Shown piece after piece: positions 1-10,097 of a stretch of 64,000 bases of DNA. The DNA comes from Arsenophonus sp052174535 (GTDB lineage Bacteria; Pseudomonadota; Gammaproteobacteria; Enterobacterales; Enterobacteriaceae), in the NCBI GenBank assembly GCA_052174535.1, contig JBQMRQ010000019.1, positions 45,964 to 109,963 on the forward strand, given 5' to 3'. Position numbers and translations under genes: made by a program. How positions within the stretch are numbered: the stretch's first letter is position 1; the number at the start of each line of letters is the position of its first letter. A model generated the notes under the pieces. The model saw only the letters and a list, made by a program, of their open reading frames with translations. It did no database searches and was not told the origin of the DNA.

Positions 1-1
1 A

Positions 2-373
2 TCTAATAATGCAAAGATACTAGCACCATTAGAAGTCAATAATGAACAGCAAGATTTATTATTGGCAGTTACTAAAGCAGGAAGAATGTTAATATTTCCT
101 GTTATCGAGCTATCTCAGCTATCTAAAGGTAGAGGCAATAAAATTATTAATATTGCAACAGCTCAATCAGCTAGTGAAGATGATTTGCTAGTTTGGTTAA
201 TATTTTTGCAGCCTCAGTCTTCAATTACGCTCTATTTTAGTAAACGAAAATTAAAATTAAATCCAGAAGATTTACAAAAATATCGTGCTGAACGAGGTCG
301 AAAAGGTTCCTTATTACCTCGTGGATTACAGAGTATTGAGCGTATAGAAATAACTCCTTCTAGCAATGGATAA
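2..373 (+). CDS. parC: DNA topoisomerase IV subunit A, C-terminal part (truncated by window edge)
   Basis: This is the last 123 or so codons of ParC, the topoisomerase IV subunit that breaks and rejoins DNA to unlink daughter chromosomes. The frame is open from base 2 and runs into the window edge, so the catalytic domain lies outside. The visible part matches the end of the C-terminal beta-pinwheel domain of enterobacterial ParC, with the stretches AGRMLIFPV, QLSKGRGNKIINI and the closing RGLQSIERIEI. The tail after that is short compared with E. coli. It is followed 49 bp later by plsC on the same strand, the same order as in E. coli. The assignment rests on remembered family sequence and is secure; only the 5' end is missing. 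Confidence 0.95.
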   Translation, partial: SNNAKILAPLEVNNEQQDLLLAVTKAGRMLIFPVIELSQLSKGRGNKIINIATAQSASEDDLLVWLIFLQPQSSITLYFSKRKLKLNPEDLQKYRAERGRKGSLLPRGLQSIERIEITPSSNG

Positions 374-422
374 TCTTTAATTTTTTATTAGTGTATGAAG
401 TTGCTTATTATTTGAGATAAAT

Positions 423-1151
423 ATGTTAGCTATTATTCGTATTATTATTGTAATCGTATTTACCATATTAGTTTGCGTGTTAGGTTGTTTTTATTGCTTA
501 TTAAGTCCAAGAAATCCAGACCATGTTATGCGCTTTGGTCGACTATTTGGTAAATTGTCTTATGTTTTTGGTATTACCATTATTCGTCGAGCGCCTTCCG
601 AAGCGAAGGATTATGGTCCAAGAATCTATATCGGTAATCATCAAAATAATTATGATATGGTAACTATATCAAATGCGATCCAACCAAATACCGTTACTGT
701 AGGTAAAAAAAGCTTAGTATTTATTCCTTTTTTTGGCCAACTATATTGGTTGGCCGGTAATATTCTTATTGATAGGACTAATCGGACTAAAGCGCACAAT
801 ACAATTTTACAGATTGTTAACCAGATTAAAAAAAGAAAAATTTCTGTCTGGATGTTTCCAGAAGGAACCCGTAGTCGTGGTCAAGGTTTACTACCATTTA
901 AAACCGGTGCATTTTATGCGGCAATTACAGCTGGAATTTCGATAGTACCAATCTGTTTATCCAAAACTGAAGGGCGTATTAAACTTAATCGTTGGAATAA
1001 TGGAATAGTGATTATTGAAATTCTACCGTCTGTTGATACAACAAAGTATAATCGGCAGAGTGTGCATGAATTGGCAGAACATTGCCATGATTTATTTGAA
1101 GCTAAAATTGCAGAATTAAATAAAGAAATGATAGAAATAGAAAAAAAATAA
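423..1151 (+). CDS. plsC: 1-acyl-sn-glycerol-3-phosphate acyltransferase
   Basis: PlsC transfers a second acyl chain to lysophosphatidic acid, giving phosphatidic acid, the precursor of all phospholipids, at the inner membrane. The 242-residue protein has the expected length (245 in E. coli). It has an N-terminal membrane segment at about residues 5-28, the acyltransferase block I NHQNNYD (an NHX4D motif) at about 70, and block III FPEGTRSRG at about 145, all intact. The ATG start matches the E. coli N-terminus. It sits directly downstream of parC and upstream of the ftsP relic, the E. coli order. Nothing suggests decay. Confidence 0.97.
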   Translation: MLAIIRIIIVIVFTILVCVLGCFYCLLSPRNPDHVMRFGRLFGKLSYVFGITIIRRAPSEAKDYGPRIYIGNHQNNYDMVTISNAIQPNTVTVGKKSLVFIPFFGQLYWLAGNILIDRTNRTKAHNTILQIVNQIKKRKISVWMFPEGTRSRGQGLLPFKTGAFYAAITAGISIVPICLSKTEGRIKLNRWNNGIVIIEILPSVDTTKYNRQSVHELAEHCHDLFEAKIAELNKEMIEIEKK

Positions 1152-1307
1152 ATTAAAAATTAAGTTTATTTTCCAAGCAAATTAGTTTTTAATTAATATT
1201 TTTTTGATAATAAATTACATTTGATGTTGTATTAATTTAATGTCCTAATTGAATTTAGTTATCATTTCAATTCTAGCAATACCATTATTATTAGTATCTT
1301 AAAGTAT

Positions 1308-1365
1308 GACTTTATCTTGTTCATCAAGATAAAGTCTTGACTCTTTTCATAAGATATGAAAAGAG
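1308..1365. repeat. Two adjacent perfect hairpins downstream of plsC
   Basis: A 12-bp perfect stem (1308-1319 with 1325-1336, loop of 5) is followed four bases later by an 11-bp perfect stem (1341-1351 with 1355-1365, loop of 3). Neither has a clear T-tract on either strand. They lie between plsC and the ftsP relic. They may be a plsC mRNA 3' structure; no function can be read from the sequence alone. Confidence 0.6.
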
Positions 1366-1369
1366 GGTA

Positions 1370-2740
1370 TGCCATTAAGTCAGAATAGATTTCTTAAGAT
1401 ATCAAGAATAGTTATGAGTGTTTCTATGCTTTTCGCTGCGGGTTAGCGCAGAAAAAATGAAGGATACTTATTATTACTAATCCAACCTTTATTGGAATCT
1501 GATTTTAATCAACCGCTATTTATTACATTAAAAACTATTATTGATCTTTGATGGTAGATATCGCAGTAATATTATTAGCTGTAATGGTTAATAACTATGC
1601 TTAACCATTTAAGTAGAAAATAATAGTGATTTAAATTGGTATATAATAATTACTCTTTTTTAAAAAGGTGTGGCTATGACAGCCAGTAGGGGGGTTCTAA
1701 GTTCTTAGAATATAAAATTGATGTGGCGCGAATTAATATCACCTAATATTAATTGATTGCTAATATTGCCAATCTGATAACCGGGTTACGATTGCGAAAT
1801 ATTGGTATTAAGCTAATGCATCAGACATGATGCTAAGACAAATTCATAATGGCTTGGCTGATTGTGTATTCTATCAGATAAAACTAGTAAGAATTTAAAT
1901 ATTCTTAATCATCACGGCGTTAATAATTTCCTACTTATTTTGTAGGATAAGGGCGTAAATAGTTTTAGAATATCTCGCTATAAACCAATAAAAGATTTTA
2001 GGTGATATTTATTAGTTAATGGTGTACACAAGAGCTAGTATATTAAATTTGCTTAGGCTGTTTAATGAATTAAATTCAATATCCTATTATATTAAAAATT
2101 AATGATAAGCGTCCATTCTATCTGATAGATAGTGATCAAGAGTTGATATCTGCTTTCTGTAAATATTAAAAGATTACCTTATTTCGCCTGCTAATCGTCG
2201 AGAAGTGTTAATTTTATGTCTAAAAGAAAGTTATTGATAATAAGGGCTGAAAATAACAGGTGTTATGGATCACTTTAAAAGATTTCTCAAATAATCAGAT
2301 TTATTAAATTTAACTAAAGTTTTAATCATTTCTTCTTTAGAATTATTATCATTAGTAACAGGTAATTTACCAGATACTCTAGTTAATAATACAGTCTAAA
2401 TCATATCCAGGATCTATAATTATGAAGTAATTTTTAATAAATCTTTTGGCATTAATAGTATGATACGAGATGTCAATTGTATTACTTAATCACCTAAATA
2501 GGGTAGTGGAGCCTGGAAATACTGGACAGTAAAAGTGTATGAGGTTCAATCTTTTTATTTTAAAGTTATTAATCATAATGGTATTGCTAGTGGAGGTTTA
2601 CCACTACTATGCTGAAAGAATTATGGTTAGGAAATACAGTAGGATAAAAATGAATAGTAAATTATTAATTAATATCTTTAAACCGTCTTATAATGATTTC
2701 TATTTATATTTTAATTAAAATTTAAAAAAGGTATAAAGAT
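1370..2740 (+). pseudogene. ftsP: ftsP (sufI) relic, cell division protein of the multicopper oxidase fold
   Basis: No long frame is open, but fragments in shifting frames follow the order of enterobacterial FtsP. From 1909 the reading GVNNFLLIL, stop, DKGVN matches the E. coli stretch GVDDFPVIIQDKRLDN. Near 2013, LLVNGV matches. Around 2185, SPANRREVLI matches the APGERREILV stretch. Near 2510, WKYWTVKVYEVQSFYFKVINHNG is split by nearby stops and matches the WERWTVRADEPQAF region. At about 2655-2715, LLINIFKPSYNDFYLYFN matches the C-terminal copper-oxidase-like block. FtsP is a periplasmic, Tat-exported protein that stabilises the divisome under stress. Its position after plsC is the same as in E. 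coli, which supports the call. Many stops and frameshifts make it certainly non-functional. Confidence 0.85.
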
Positions 2741-2748
2741 TTAGTTAC

Positions 2749-2781
2749 GCTGATGGGGTAACAATCCATCAGCTTAATATA
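2749..2781 (+). terminator. ftsP: Terminator-like hairpin after the ftsP relic
   Basis: An 8-bp perfect stem (GCTGATGG at 2749-2756, CCATCAGC at 2766-2773) with a 9-base loop is followed by an AT-rich tail ending in TTTT. It is placed where the ftsP terminator would be and appears to have outlived its gene. Confidence 0.5.
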
Positions 2782-2847
2782 TTTTCTAATATAGAAAATA
2801 TTTTTGTCTGATTATATAAAAAGTAATTATATTATTTTATGATTTTG

Positions 2848-4237
2848 AAGTTATACTCATTTCTGGTATATGAGTTTTAGAAATTCTAGCATATCCTATT
2901 GATTGATTTCATAAATGATTTTAACAACAGGAGAGATTATATGGCATGAAAATCTACCCTATAGATATCTGTTAAATCGGATATTACCCCCTGATATACA
3001 TTGTACTAACTCATCTGTAATTGTGGAGGGGTAGCTGATAGCATTGCTGTTGAGGCTTTTTTATCTGAACTTTTAACCCCATGTCTACAACAACATGCTG
3101 AATGCCGCTTATTGACAGGTTAATAACTGATTGACCGTAACAGTTATTTGCTTCAGTAACCTACAAAACGACTATTGTAGATATTGAGATTAAATTGCCT
3201 AAAGTTATGGGGGATCACAGAAATAATTGAATATATTTTAATATCTCGTTCCCGTCTTATCTAAATAGCATAAAAGCAGCGAAAAGTTGTTACTACGTTT
3301 GTATATATATGAGGTATCTAAACCAGTGATTTTCATGATCCTGAAGACGCTTTTCACTGAAAGCACATGATCTCTCTATCAGTACTATCAGCAAGCTGAA
3401 ACAACAATAACTTGAAGAGCATTGACAATGATATCAGCATTATTTAAGCGATACGTTACGTTTATTTTTTGTCTAAAGGCATATGTCGTCTGTCATGCAA
3501 GCTGATTGCCTTTTTCTGCTTATTTATTATTGAGTCAGTTAGCGTAGATATAAAGAGCTCATTGGGGTCGAAGATGGTTATTGAGAGTTAGAAGTGCAAC
3601 TGAAACGAACTTATCAATAGCTTCCCGAGCGCGTGATTTAACTATCTCTCCTAGATTTTCTATTCTATAGAGAGACACAGCTCCATTAGTTTTTGGAATC
3701 CAATGAGTAAAGATATTCCTGGACACATAGCATTAACATTGTTTGGAGATACAAAATAACTAATGTATTAGCGCCACACTCCTCAAGGCATGTAGCACTG
3801 AAAGTTAATGTGATCTGCGGCAGAGATTTAGCTATCAGAAATCCGTGATACCGCTAATAAAACCATTGATATTTTATTAACAACATTTTTAGCACATCTT
3901 TAAGCGATCAGCATGTTAGAGAAAGATCGAGAAGAATATCTGCCATTTATAGCTTTCCGTCAGCGCACTTGGGGTCAAGAAAGCAACGTTAAGCATGTTA
4001 AGAAGTATAAATGGCTTCAAACTCAATCTTAACAATGATGCTATCAGTGTTCCCTGGCTGGCACTATTACATATAAATTCATACAAGAGATTATAGATAA
4101 TATCTGGTTTTGTGGATACCAGTAAATTAGACTTTTCATAGCATATCATCTCTCTATGATTAAAATCATTCATAAAATCAATTACCAGGATACAGCATCA
4201 TCTTCGAAACTTCATACACCAGAAATGAGCATAACTC
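2848..4237. mobile_element. IS256-family relic, rearranged, with two left ends
   Basis: From 2848 to about 4000 the sequence runs in the plus orientation of the repeated element of this window, starting with its left terminal repeat. From about 4000 to 4237 it runs in the opposite orientation and ends with a reverse complement of the same left terminal repeat. Transposase traces on the plus strand include a reading near RNSYLL at about 3135 that corresponds to the NGYLPERTVQTG region of Mutator-type transposases. No frame is intact. The open stretch on the minus strand at 3916-4173 is an accident of the rearranged relic and not a gene. Confidence 0.75.
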
Positions 4238-4281
4238 TAAGATATAAATAATTAGCAAAAATAAAATGGAGGCAATTTAGC

Positions 4282-5250
4282 ATGAGCATTAATAAGTATG
4301 CTGTTTTATTAGTTAACTTAGGGACGCCTTCTGCACCAACGCCAGAAGCAGTAAAACGTTTTTTGACATCATTTCTTAATGATGCAAGAGTTATTGATAT
4401 TTCAAGGATAATTTGGAAACCGCTATTAAATTTGGTTATTTTACCATTACTCTTACCAAGAGTATGTAAAATATATCAATCAATTTGGACTGAAGAGGGT
4501 TCGCCATTATTAAATTATAGTTTACAACAGCTGGCTGCACTGGCAAAAAAACTTCCTGCTATTCCTGTCGAATTAGGTATGAGTTATGGTTCACCTTCTA
4601 TCGCAGAAGCGATAGATAAACTATTAATTAAGCAGGTTAAAAATATAATTGTATTACCACTTTATCCGCAATATTCTGGTTCAACCACAGCGGCAGTTTT
4701 TGATGCAATAAGCCGATCATTAAAAAAATATCGAACCATACCTGGTCTTCACTTTATTCGTAGTTATGCCGATCATCCATCTTATATTCATGCATTAAAA
4801 AAGTCAGTTGAGTTAAGTTTTGAACGATATGGTGAACCTGATCGATTATTGCTTTCTTATCATGGTATTCCTAAACGTTATGCAAAAACAGGTGATATTT
4901 ATCCGCAGGAATGTGAATTGACAACTTGTTTACTTAGTGAATTAATTAATTTTCCTGCTAATAAAATTATCATGACTTATCAGTCACGTTTTGGTCATGA
5001 GCCCTGGCTTACCCCTTACACTGACGTTACCTTAAAAAGGTTAGCCAAGAACGGCATTAAACATGTTAAGCTATTGTGTCCAGGTTTTTCGGTGGACTGC
5101 TTAGAAACGCTAGCAGAAATTGCGGTAAAAAATAAGAAATTATTTTATGCTGCTGGTGGAAAAAAATATCATTATATACCTGCACTTAATGCCTCCGAGA
5201 ACCATATTATGCTAATGGTTCAATTAGTTAGAGATTTAGTGATTAGTTAA
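4282..5250 (+). CDS. hemH: Ferrochelatase
   Basis: HemH inserts ferrous iron into protoporphyrin IX, the last step of haem synthesis, at the cytoplasmic face of the inner membrane. At 322 residues it has family length (320 in E. coli). The N-terminal LLVNLGTPSAPTPEAVKRF block, the catalytic-histidine motif LLSYHGIPKRY near residue 195, QSRFGHEPWLTPYTD near 240-255 with the conserved glutamate, and the C-terminal CPGFSVDCLETLEE-like block are all present. ATG at 4282 follows GGAGG (4268-4272) at 9 bases. It stands alone between two IS256 relics, without its usual neighbours adk and gsk, so flanking genes have been lost or moved. Confidence 0.97.
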   Translation: MSINKYAVLLVNLGTPSAPTPEAVKRFLTSFLNDARVIDISRIIWKPLLNLVILPLLLPRVCKIYQSIWTEEGSPLLNYSLQQLAALAKKLPAIPVELGMSYGSPSIAEAIDKLLIKQVKNIIVLPLYPQYSGSTTAAVFDAISRSLKKYRTIPGLHFIRSYADHPSYIHALKKSVELSFERYGEPDRLLLSYHGIPKRYAKTGDIYPQECELTTCLLSELINFPANKIIMTYQSRFGHEPWLTPYTDVTLKRLAKNGIKHVKLLCPGFSVDCLETLAEIAVKNKKLFYAAGGKKYHYIPALNASENHIMLMVQLVRDLVIS

Positions 5251-5493
5251 ATATAATTTAAATTAAAAGTTATATTAGTAATTATAAAGACTATCATATA
5301 TTTAAACTTTTCACTATAACTATTTGTTTGTAACAGTTAATATTAACTAATATTTGTTAAATTATTTATTACATTTAATATGTTTTTAACGTTTTTATTA
5401 TTTACTTTTATGAAAATAAAAGTTAATTTTAAATTAAATGTTATTTAATTATTTTGGTATTTTAGTTATTTAAAATTATTTGATTATTTGATA
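5251..5493. other. AT-rich spacer downstream of hemH
   Basis: Very AT-rich DNA with no frame, no strong terminator and no recognisable relic. Confidence 0.5.
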
Positions 5494-6872
5494 GAGTTAT
5501 ATTCATCTTTGGTATATGGTGTTTCGGAGATGGTGGTGTATCTCCTTCTGATTAATTTCGTGGAAAATATCAACAGAGAGAGATGATATGCCATGAAAAG
5601 TTTACTCTAAAGATATTATCTAAACTAGATAATACCTGCAATCTCTTGCATAAATACATCTGCAATTATGACAGGTAGCTGATAGCACCGTTGTTAAGGC
5701 GGAGTTTTAGGCTATATTGTAAGAATAGGCTGAACGCCATCTTTTTCTATAAGTTATATCATTGAATCAAAACGGGTTATTTGTTATAACGAACCATTAT
5801 AGGCTGGTATAAGCAATGTTGAAACTATAAAGTGCCGAAGATTATGGATTGTAACAGTAACAAATATACTTACAGCTCATTGCTACCGCCTTATCTCAAG
5901 CCTGCAAAGCGACGAAGAGGCATAACCATGGTTAGTGTATATGCGAGTTATCATTACAGGAAATTTCATAAAACCCTGTAGAGTTTTTAGATAAAAAATA
6001 TATGCTTTCCTGCTAAATACCATTAGCAAATTGAAATACCGATGCCTTTAAGACATCGGTAATGGATGCCTGCGTAATTTAAGTGATATACTTACGTTTA
6101 GTTCTTAATCGATGTCATATACCCCCGGTCCTGTTATAGCAATCTTATTCTCTTTTTATACAATTATATTGGCTTTATTAACTATAAATATAAGGAGCTA
6201 CTACTTGTGGTCAAAGATGACTATCAAGAATCAGAACAAATTGAATCTAACTTTCAATGGTCTCCTATAAGCACGGAGTAGTTAATCGCATCTTTTAGGG
6301 TTTCCTACGAGAGATACTATCCTTGATTTTTGAAATGCAATGACAAGATATTCTTGGATATACAGTATCAATGTTGTTGGATACATAAAACAACTGATAT
6401 GCTATATTTTGCCCAAAAGTCATGCAACCGAAAGTTAATGGTGAGAGAGTTGCCAGATCTCTAGATACCAGAGAGCCGCTATTCCGCTAAATAAAGCTCT
6501 TCATGTTTGTTGCAAAGGTTTCAACGTATTCTGTAGCGATTAAGAAGGTGAAGAAAAAGCGAAAATAGCTTGCTGGCATTTTACGATTTCTTGTCAGCGC
6601 GCTGGGCATCAATAAGAACAACGAATCTAATTGAATCGGGTTTTATGACACTGAGGTTATCGAATCTGATGGATGAAGGGTTGTATTCAAAATAAAACCT
6701 TTTAATAGCATTAAAGCTGCTCTCAAATCTCCTAAAAAAACTATAATCGGCTAAATATGGGGTTGATCCTGCTGTAATCCTGATGATAAATATTTAATTT
6801 TAAGAATGAAGAACAGATATACAAGGTATCAGATGTAATCTGAGCATTATACACCAGATTTACTAATAACTC
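5494..6872 (+). mobile_element. IS256-family relic, near full length
   Basis: This is the clearest full-length copy of the dominant repeat. It begins GAGTTATATTCATCTTTGG and ends with the reverse complement of a similar terminus (GAGTTATTAGTAAATCTGG), imperfect terminal inverted repeats of about 25 bp. The total of about 1.38 kb fits the IS256 (Mutator) family. The transposase frame is destroyed by many stops and frameshifts. No target-site duplication is visible at the ends. Confidence 0.8.
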
Positions 6873-6924
6873 AGTAATACTAGGATAAATAGTAATAATA
6901 AGGTTATTTAGAAAAGGTTATTAG

Positions 6925-7935
6925 TACAAACACCCTTATATTCTATTAAGAAGGATTTTTCCTAACAGAGTTAGACATGAAAAGCAAGCAGTTATACAGA
7001 TCAAAGAAACTTATTCCTCACTCTCTCTCAACATAAAACTGTATCTAATTCATTAGATGACTTGCGGTGAAAAATTATCAGATTATAGTGATTTATGCAT
7101 TGAGGCAACTGATTCTATTTTATCCTGCTTATATATTATCACACTAATGCGTTTCTGCTGTGGAACCCCCGTTCATTACGGTTACAGCATATTATTGTAA
7201 AATTCCCGATTCCAGGAAACCATTTAATAATCTGTTTAGAAGTTCTCTAACGAAACTATATTATAAGGATAAATGGTTTAGTTATCTATGATGTATCTTG
7301 AATAACTTAACTTTACGAATAGTCAGTAAAACAAACAGATATTGTTTTAAAAGCAGCTATTTAGATTAGCGTAATTACTTTCTTTCTTCAGCGCAAACAG
7401 CCGAGAATATAAATACATTAAATCCTATTATTGACATCAAAAGATATTTTTCTATGAATTCTTTAAAAGAAAACGTTATTTTCTAGATAGAAAAGGTAAA
7501 AACGCGAGATAGGAGAAGATAAAATAAAAAATAAATCGCGATCTTAATCACTTCAGATCGATATGGTCATGTGAGCGATCAAATTCCTGAAAAGTTTAAT
7601 ACAGAATATGTTAGCTGTTATTTTTGAAATAATCATCGATAAGAGTTAATTCTCTATTTGTATAGAGTTTAAATGGTATGAAGCCTTTACTAACTAGCAT
7701 GAAATTAATAAACTATCGCCTAATAAGCGCTAAATAATTAATAGAGTTATTGATAAGGAATTTTATATTCAAAATATAAAGAGTTTTATTAACTGATTAA
7801 AAGGATGGCTGAATAAATTTCATAGTGTAAGGTCGTTTATTTAGCGAATTTCTAGCCTGGAGAAGATTGCATAAAACTACAGCAATTGAATATAGATGTG
7901 ATTATAAATTTCTTTGCGAGCAAGGTAAGAATCTT
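6925..7935 (+). mobile_element. IS1595-family transposase relic
   Basis: Fragments in several frames follow the order of an IS1595-type transposase: a zinc-ribbon-like stretch near 7130-7210, then the DDE domain, and a C-terminal reading WLNKF, then YLANFLAWRRLHK near 7807-7873, typical of the end of these proteins. The same sequence recurs at 45660-46463 on the same strand and in minus-strand pieces at 22010-22560 and 53080-53640. All copies are inactive. Confidence 0.65.
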
Positions 7936-7951
7936 TATCAACATAGTTTTA

Positions 7952-9838
7952 TTAATACACATCACCACAATTTAAACAAAATGCATAGCGATTTTGTGGA
8001 TCATTCATATGCTGACAAAATTTTATTTGTTGTTGAAATTCATTAGCTATTTTTTTCGGCATTAACAATTGTAATGTATTGGGTATCATTACTTCAGCGC
8101 TTGAAGTTAATTCAAGTATTAATTGATCAATAAAAGAACGTTCAGGCTTCACCCAGTTAAGGGAAGGTATAGTAATTTTAGCTAATTCAGCAGCTTTGTT
8201 TACTGCGTCATCAAAATCACCTAGTTTATCAACCAGGCCATTTTGTAGCGCGTCTAAACCTACCCATACTCGACCTTGAGCAATTTTATCTATCTCTTCT
8301 GGTGTTTTATGGCGCGCCTGAGCCACATATTTTAGGAAAGTATGATAGCCATTTTCAACAGTGATTTGCATCAAGTCAGAAAATTGTTTATTAATTCCTT
8401 TTGTCTCTGAGATATCCGCTAATGGAGTAGTAGATACGCCATCAGTATGAACGCCAATTGTACCTAAGCTTTTTTCGAAGGTATTTATTACACCAAAGAT
8501 ACCAATTGAACCAGTCAGAGTTGTTGGACTGGCAAAAATATAATTGGCCGGTGTTGAAATCCAATAACCACCTGATGCTGCTATTGCTCCCATCGAGACT
8601 ACAATGGGTTTATTAGCGTCACGGGCAGCAATCAATTCATTACGTATTGCTTCTGAGGCGGTAACGCTGCCACCAGGACTATTAACACGTAAAATAATAG
8701 CTTTGATATCAGGGTTAAGTCGTACTTTACGTATTTGCGCCACAATTGTTTCGCTGCCTATCATGCCAGGCTTTTGTAATCCATCAATAATAGCACCTTG
8801 GGCAATTATCACAGCAATATTGTCAGGTTGATCATCAGATTGCTTTTTTTGGATCAGTTGACTTTTCTGTAGCTGTTCGCTTGGATAATCATAAATACTT
8901 ATGTAATTAAAATGCTGATCTTTATCATTCCAACCAAATTTTTTGCTTAATTCTTTCTCTATAACTGCATCAGTAAAAATATGATCAATAAGTTTTTGTT
9001 TAATCGCATATTGCGCACTATCACCATTAACGCTTTTCATTTCTTCAATTAATTTATCAGCTCCTGGAAAAATATTTTCTGGCGTCGTTTGGCGGTTTTT
9101 TGCAACAGTTGATAAGTAATGTTGCCATAGTGAATTAATCCAGACTTTATCAGCTTCACGCGCTTCAGGTGACATATCATCACTAATAAAGGGCTCTACC
9201 GCTGATTTATAGCTGCCGATACGGAAGATATGGCTATTAACTTTTAAATTATTTAATAGCGTCTTATAATAGAGTTTATTGGTTGAAAACCCATAAATTC
9301 CGATATTACCTTCTTGTGACATATAGATATAATTAGCAAAACTCGCTAAATAATATTGTGATTGATTATAGCTATTACCTATTGCGTAAATAGGTTTTCC
9401 AGCCTGATTAAATTCTGTTAATGCCTTACCAATATATTGTAAGGATGGTTGATCGGAACTAATCAGATTATCTAATTGTAAAACAATACCAGTGATTTTG
9501 TCGTCATAAGTTGCCAGGCGAATAATATTTACAATTTCAAATAAAGAATTTTCTTTTATAAGATTGCTTGATGAGCCTAATAGTTCACGGTTCATTTTAA
9601 TTTTACCAAAAGGATTAGGAATAGAAACTTGATCAACAATAACACCTTGTAAATCAATAAGTAGTGCACCATGATATTGGCTAGTTATTTTTTTTTCATT
9701 TTTATAGGCAAAATAACTACTTGCTGCGATAAAGATCAAAAAAAGACAGATAAAACTACTGAGAAATCGTCTAATAAAATTAAGCAATCGCCAAATAAAT
9801 TTAAAAAAATTTGCAATTAAGTTCCATGAGTTTTTCAT
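7952..9838 (-). CDS. sppA: Signal peptide peptidase A, protease IV
   Basis: SppA is a tetrameric inner-membrane serine protease that digests cleaved signal peptides on the periplasmic side. The 628-residue protein matches the 618 of E. coli and the double-domain form. An N-terminal membrane anchor covers about residues 25-46. The catalytic lysine is in GSYKSAVEPF (Lys211) in the first half. The nucleophilic serine is in AASGGYW in the second half, followed by the TGSIGIFG block. The C-terminus ends in an unusual NCGDVY tail with three cysteines close by. The gene is isolated between IS relics. The frame is uninterrupted and appears functional. Confidence 0.96.
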   Translation of the reverse strand: MKNSWNLIANFFKFIWRLLNFIRRFLSSFICLFLIFIAASSYFAYKNEKKITSQYHGALLIDLQGVIVDQVSIPNPFGKIKMNRELLGSSSNLIKENSLFEIVNIIRLATYDDKITGIVLQLDNLISSDQPSLQYIGKALTEFNQAGKPIYAIGNSYNQSQYYLASFANYIYMSQEGNIGIYGFSTNKLYYKTLLNNLKVNSHIFRIGSYKSAVEPFISDDMSPEAREADKVWINSLWQHYLSTVAKNRQTTPENIFPGADKLIEEMKSVNGDSAQYAIKQKLIDHIFTDAVIEKELSKKFGWNDKDQHFNYISIYDYPSEQLQKSQLIQKKQSDDQPDNIAVIIAQGAIIDGLQKPGMIGSETIVAQIRKVRLNPDIKAIILRVNSPGGSVTASEAIRNELIAARDANKPIVVSMGAIAASGGYWISTPANYIFASPTTLTGSIGIFGVINTFEKSLGTIGVHTDGVSTTPLADISETKGINKQFSDLMQITVENGYHTFLKYVAQARHKTPEEIDKIAQGRVWVGLDALQNGLVDKLGDFDDAVNKAAELAKITIPSLNWVKPERSFIDQLILELTSSAEVMIPNTLQLLMPKKIANEFQQQIKFCQHMNDPQNRYAFCLNCGDVY

Positions 9839-10097
9839 CTGATCTCCAATAATATGATTAACATTTTTACGTTAAAAGGACATAAGATAATTATCAGCCC
9901 CATAACTTCATAGAATAATTAAAAATATTATTTTATTGCTATTAAAGCTGATTAAAATGTTACTTTACTATACTTATACTGATGAAAAAATTCTATTTTT
10001 GAGAAAAAACTTATAAAATGCGAATTTTTTGCAATTTATATCTATTAAATTAATTGCAATAAAAATTAATTTTAATAAAGATAAATCTATTAATTCT
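9839..10097. other. AT-rich upstream region of sppA
   Basis: No gene or relic can be recognised. It probably holds the sppA promoter, but no convincing pair of promoter boxes stands out in the AT-rich background. Confidence 0.4.

Noticed and set aside
3916..4173. 85-codon minus-strand frame starting MNDFNHREMIC
   Set aside because: It lies wholly inside the rearranged IS256 relic and corresponds to terminal-repeat sequence, not a gene.
9839..10097. Possible small gene or RNA upstream of sppA
   Set aside because: No frame, no structured element and no promoter pair beyond what AT-rich DNA gives by chance.
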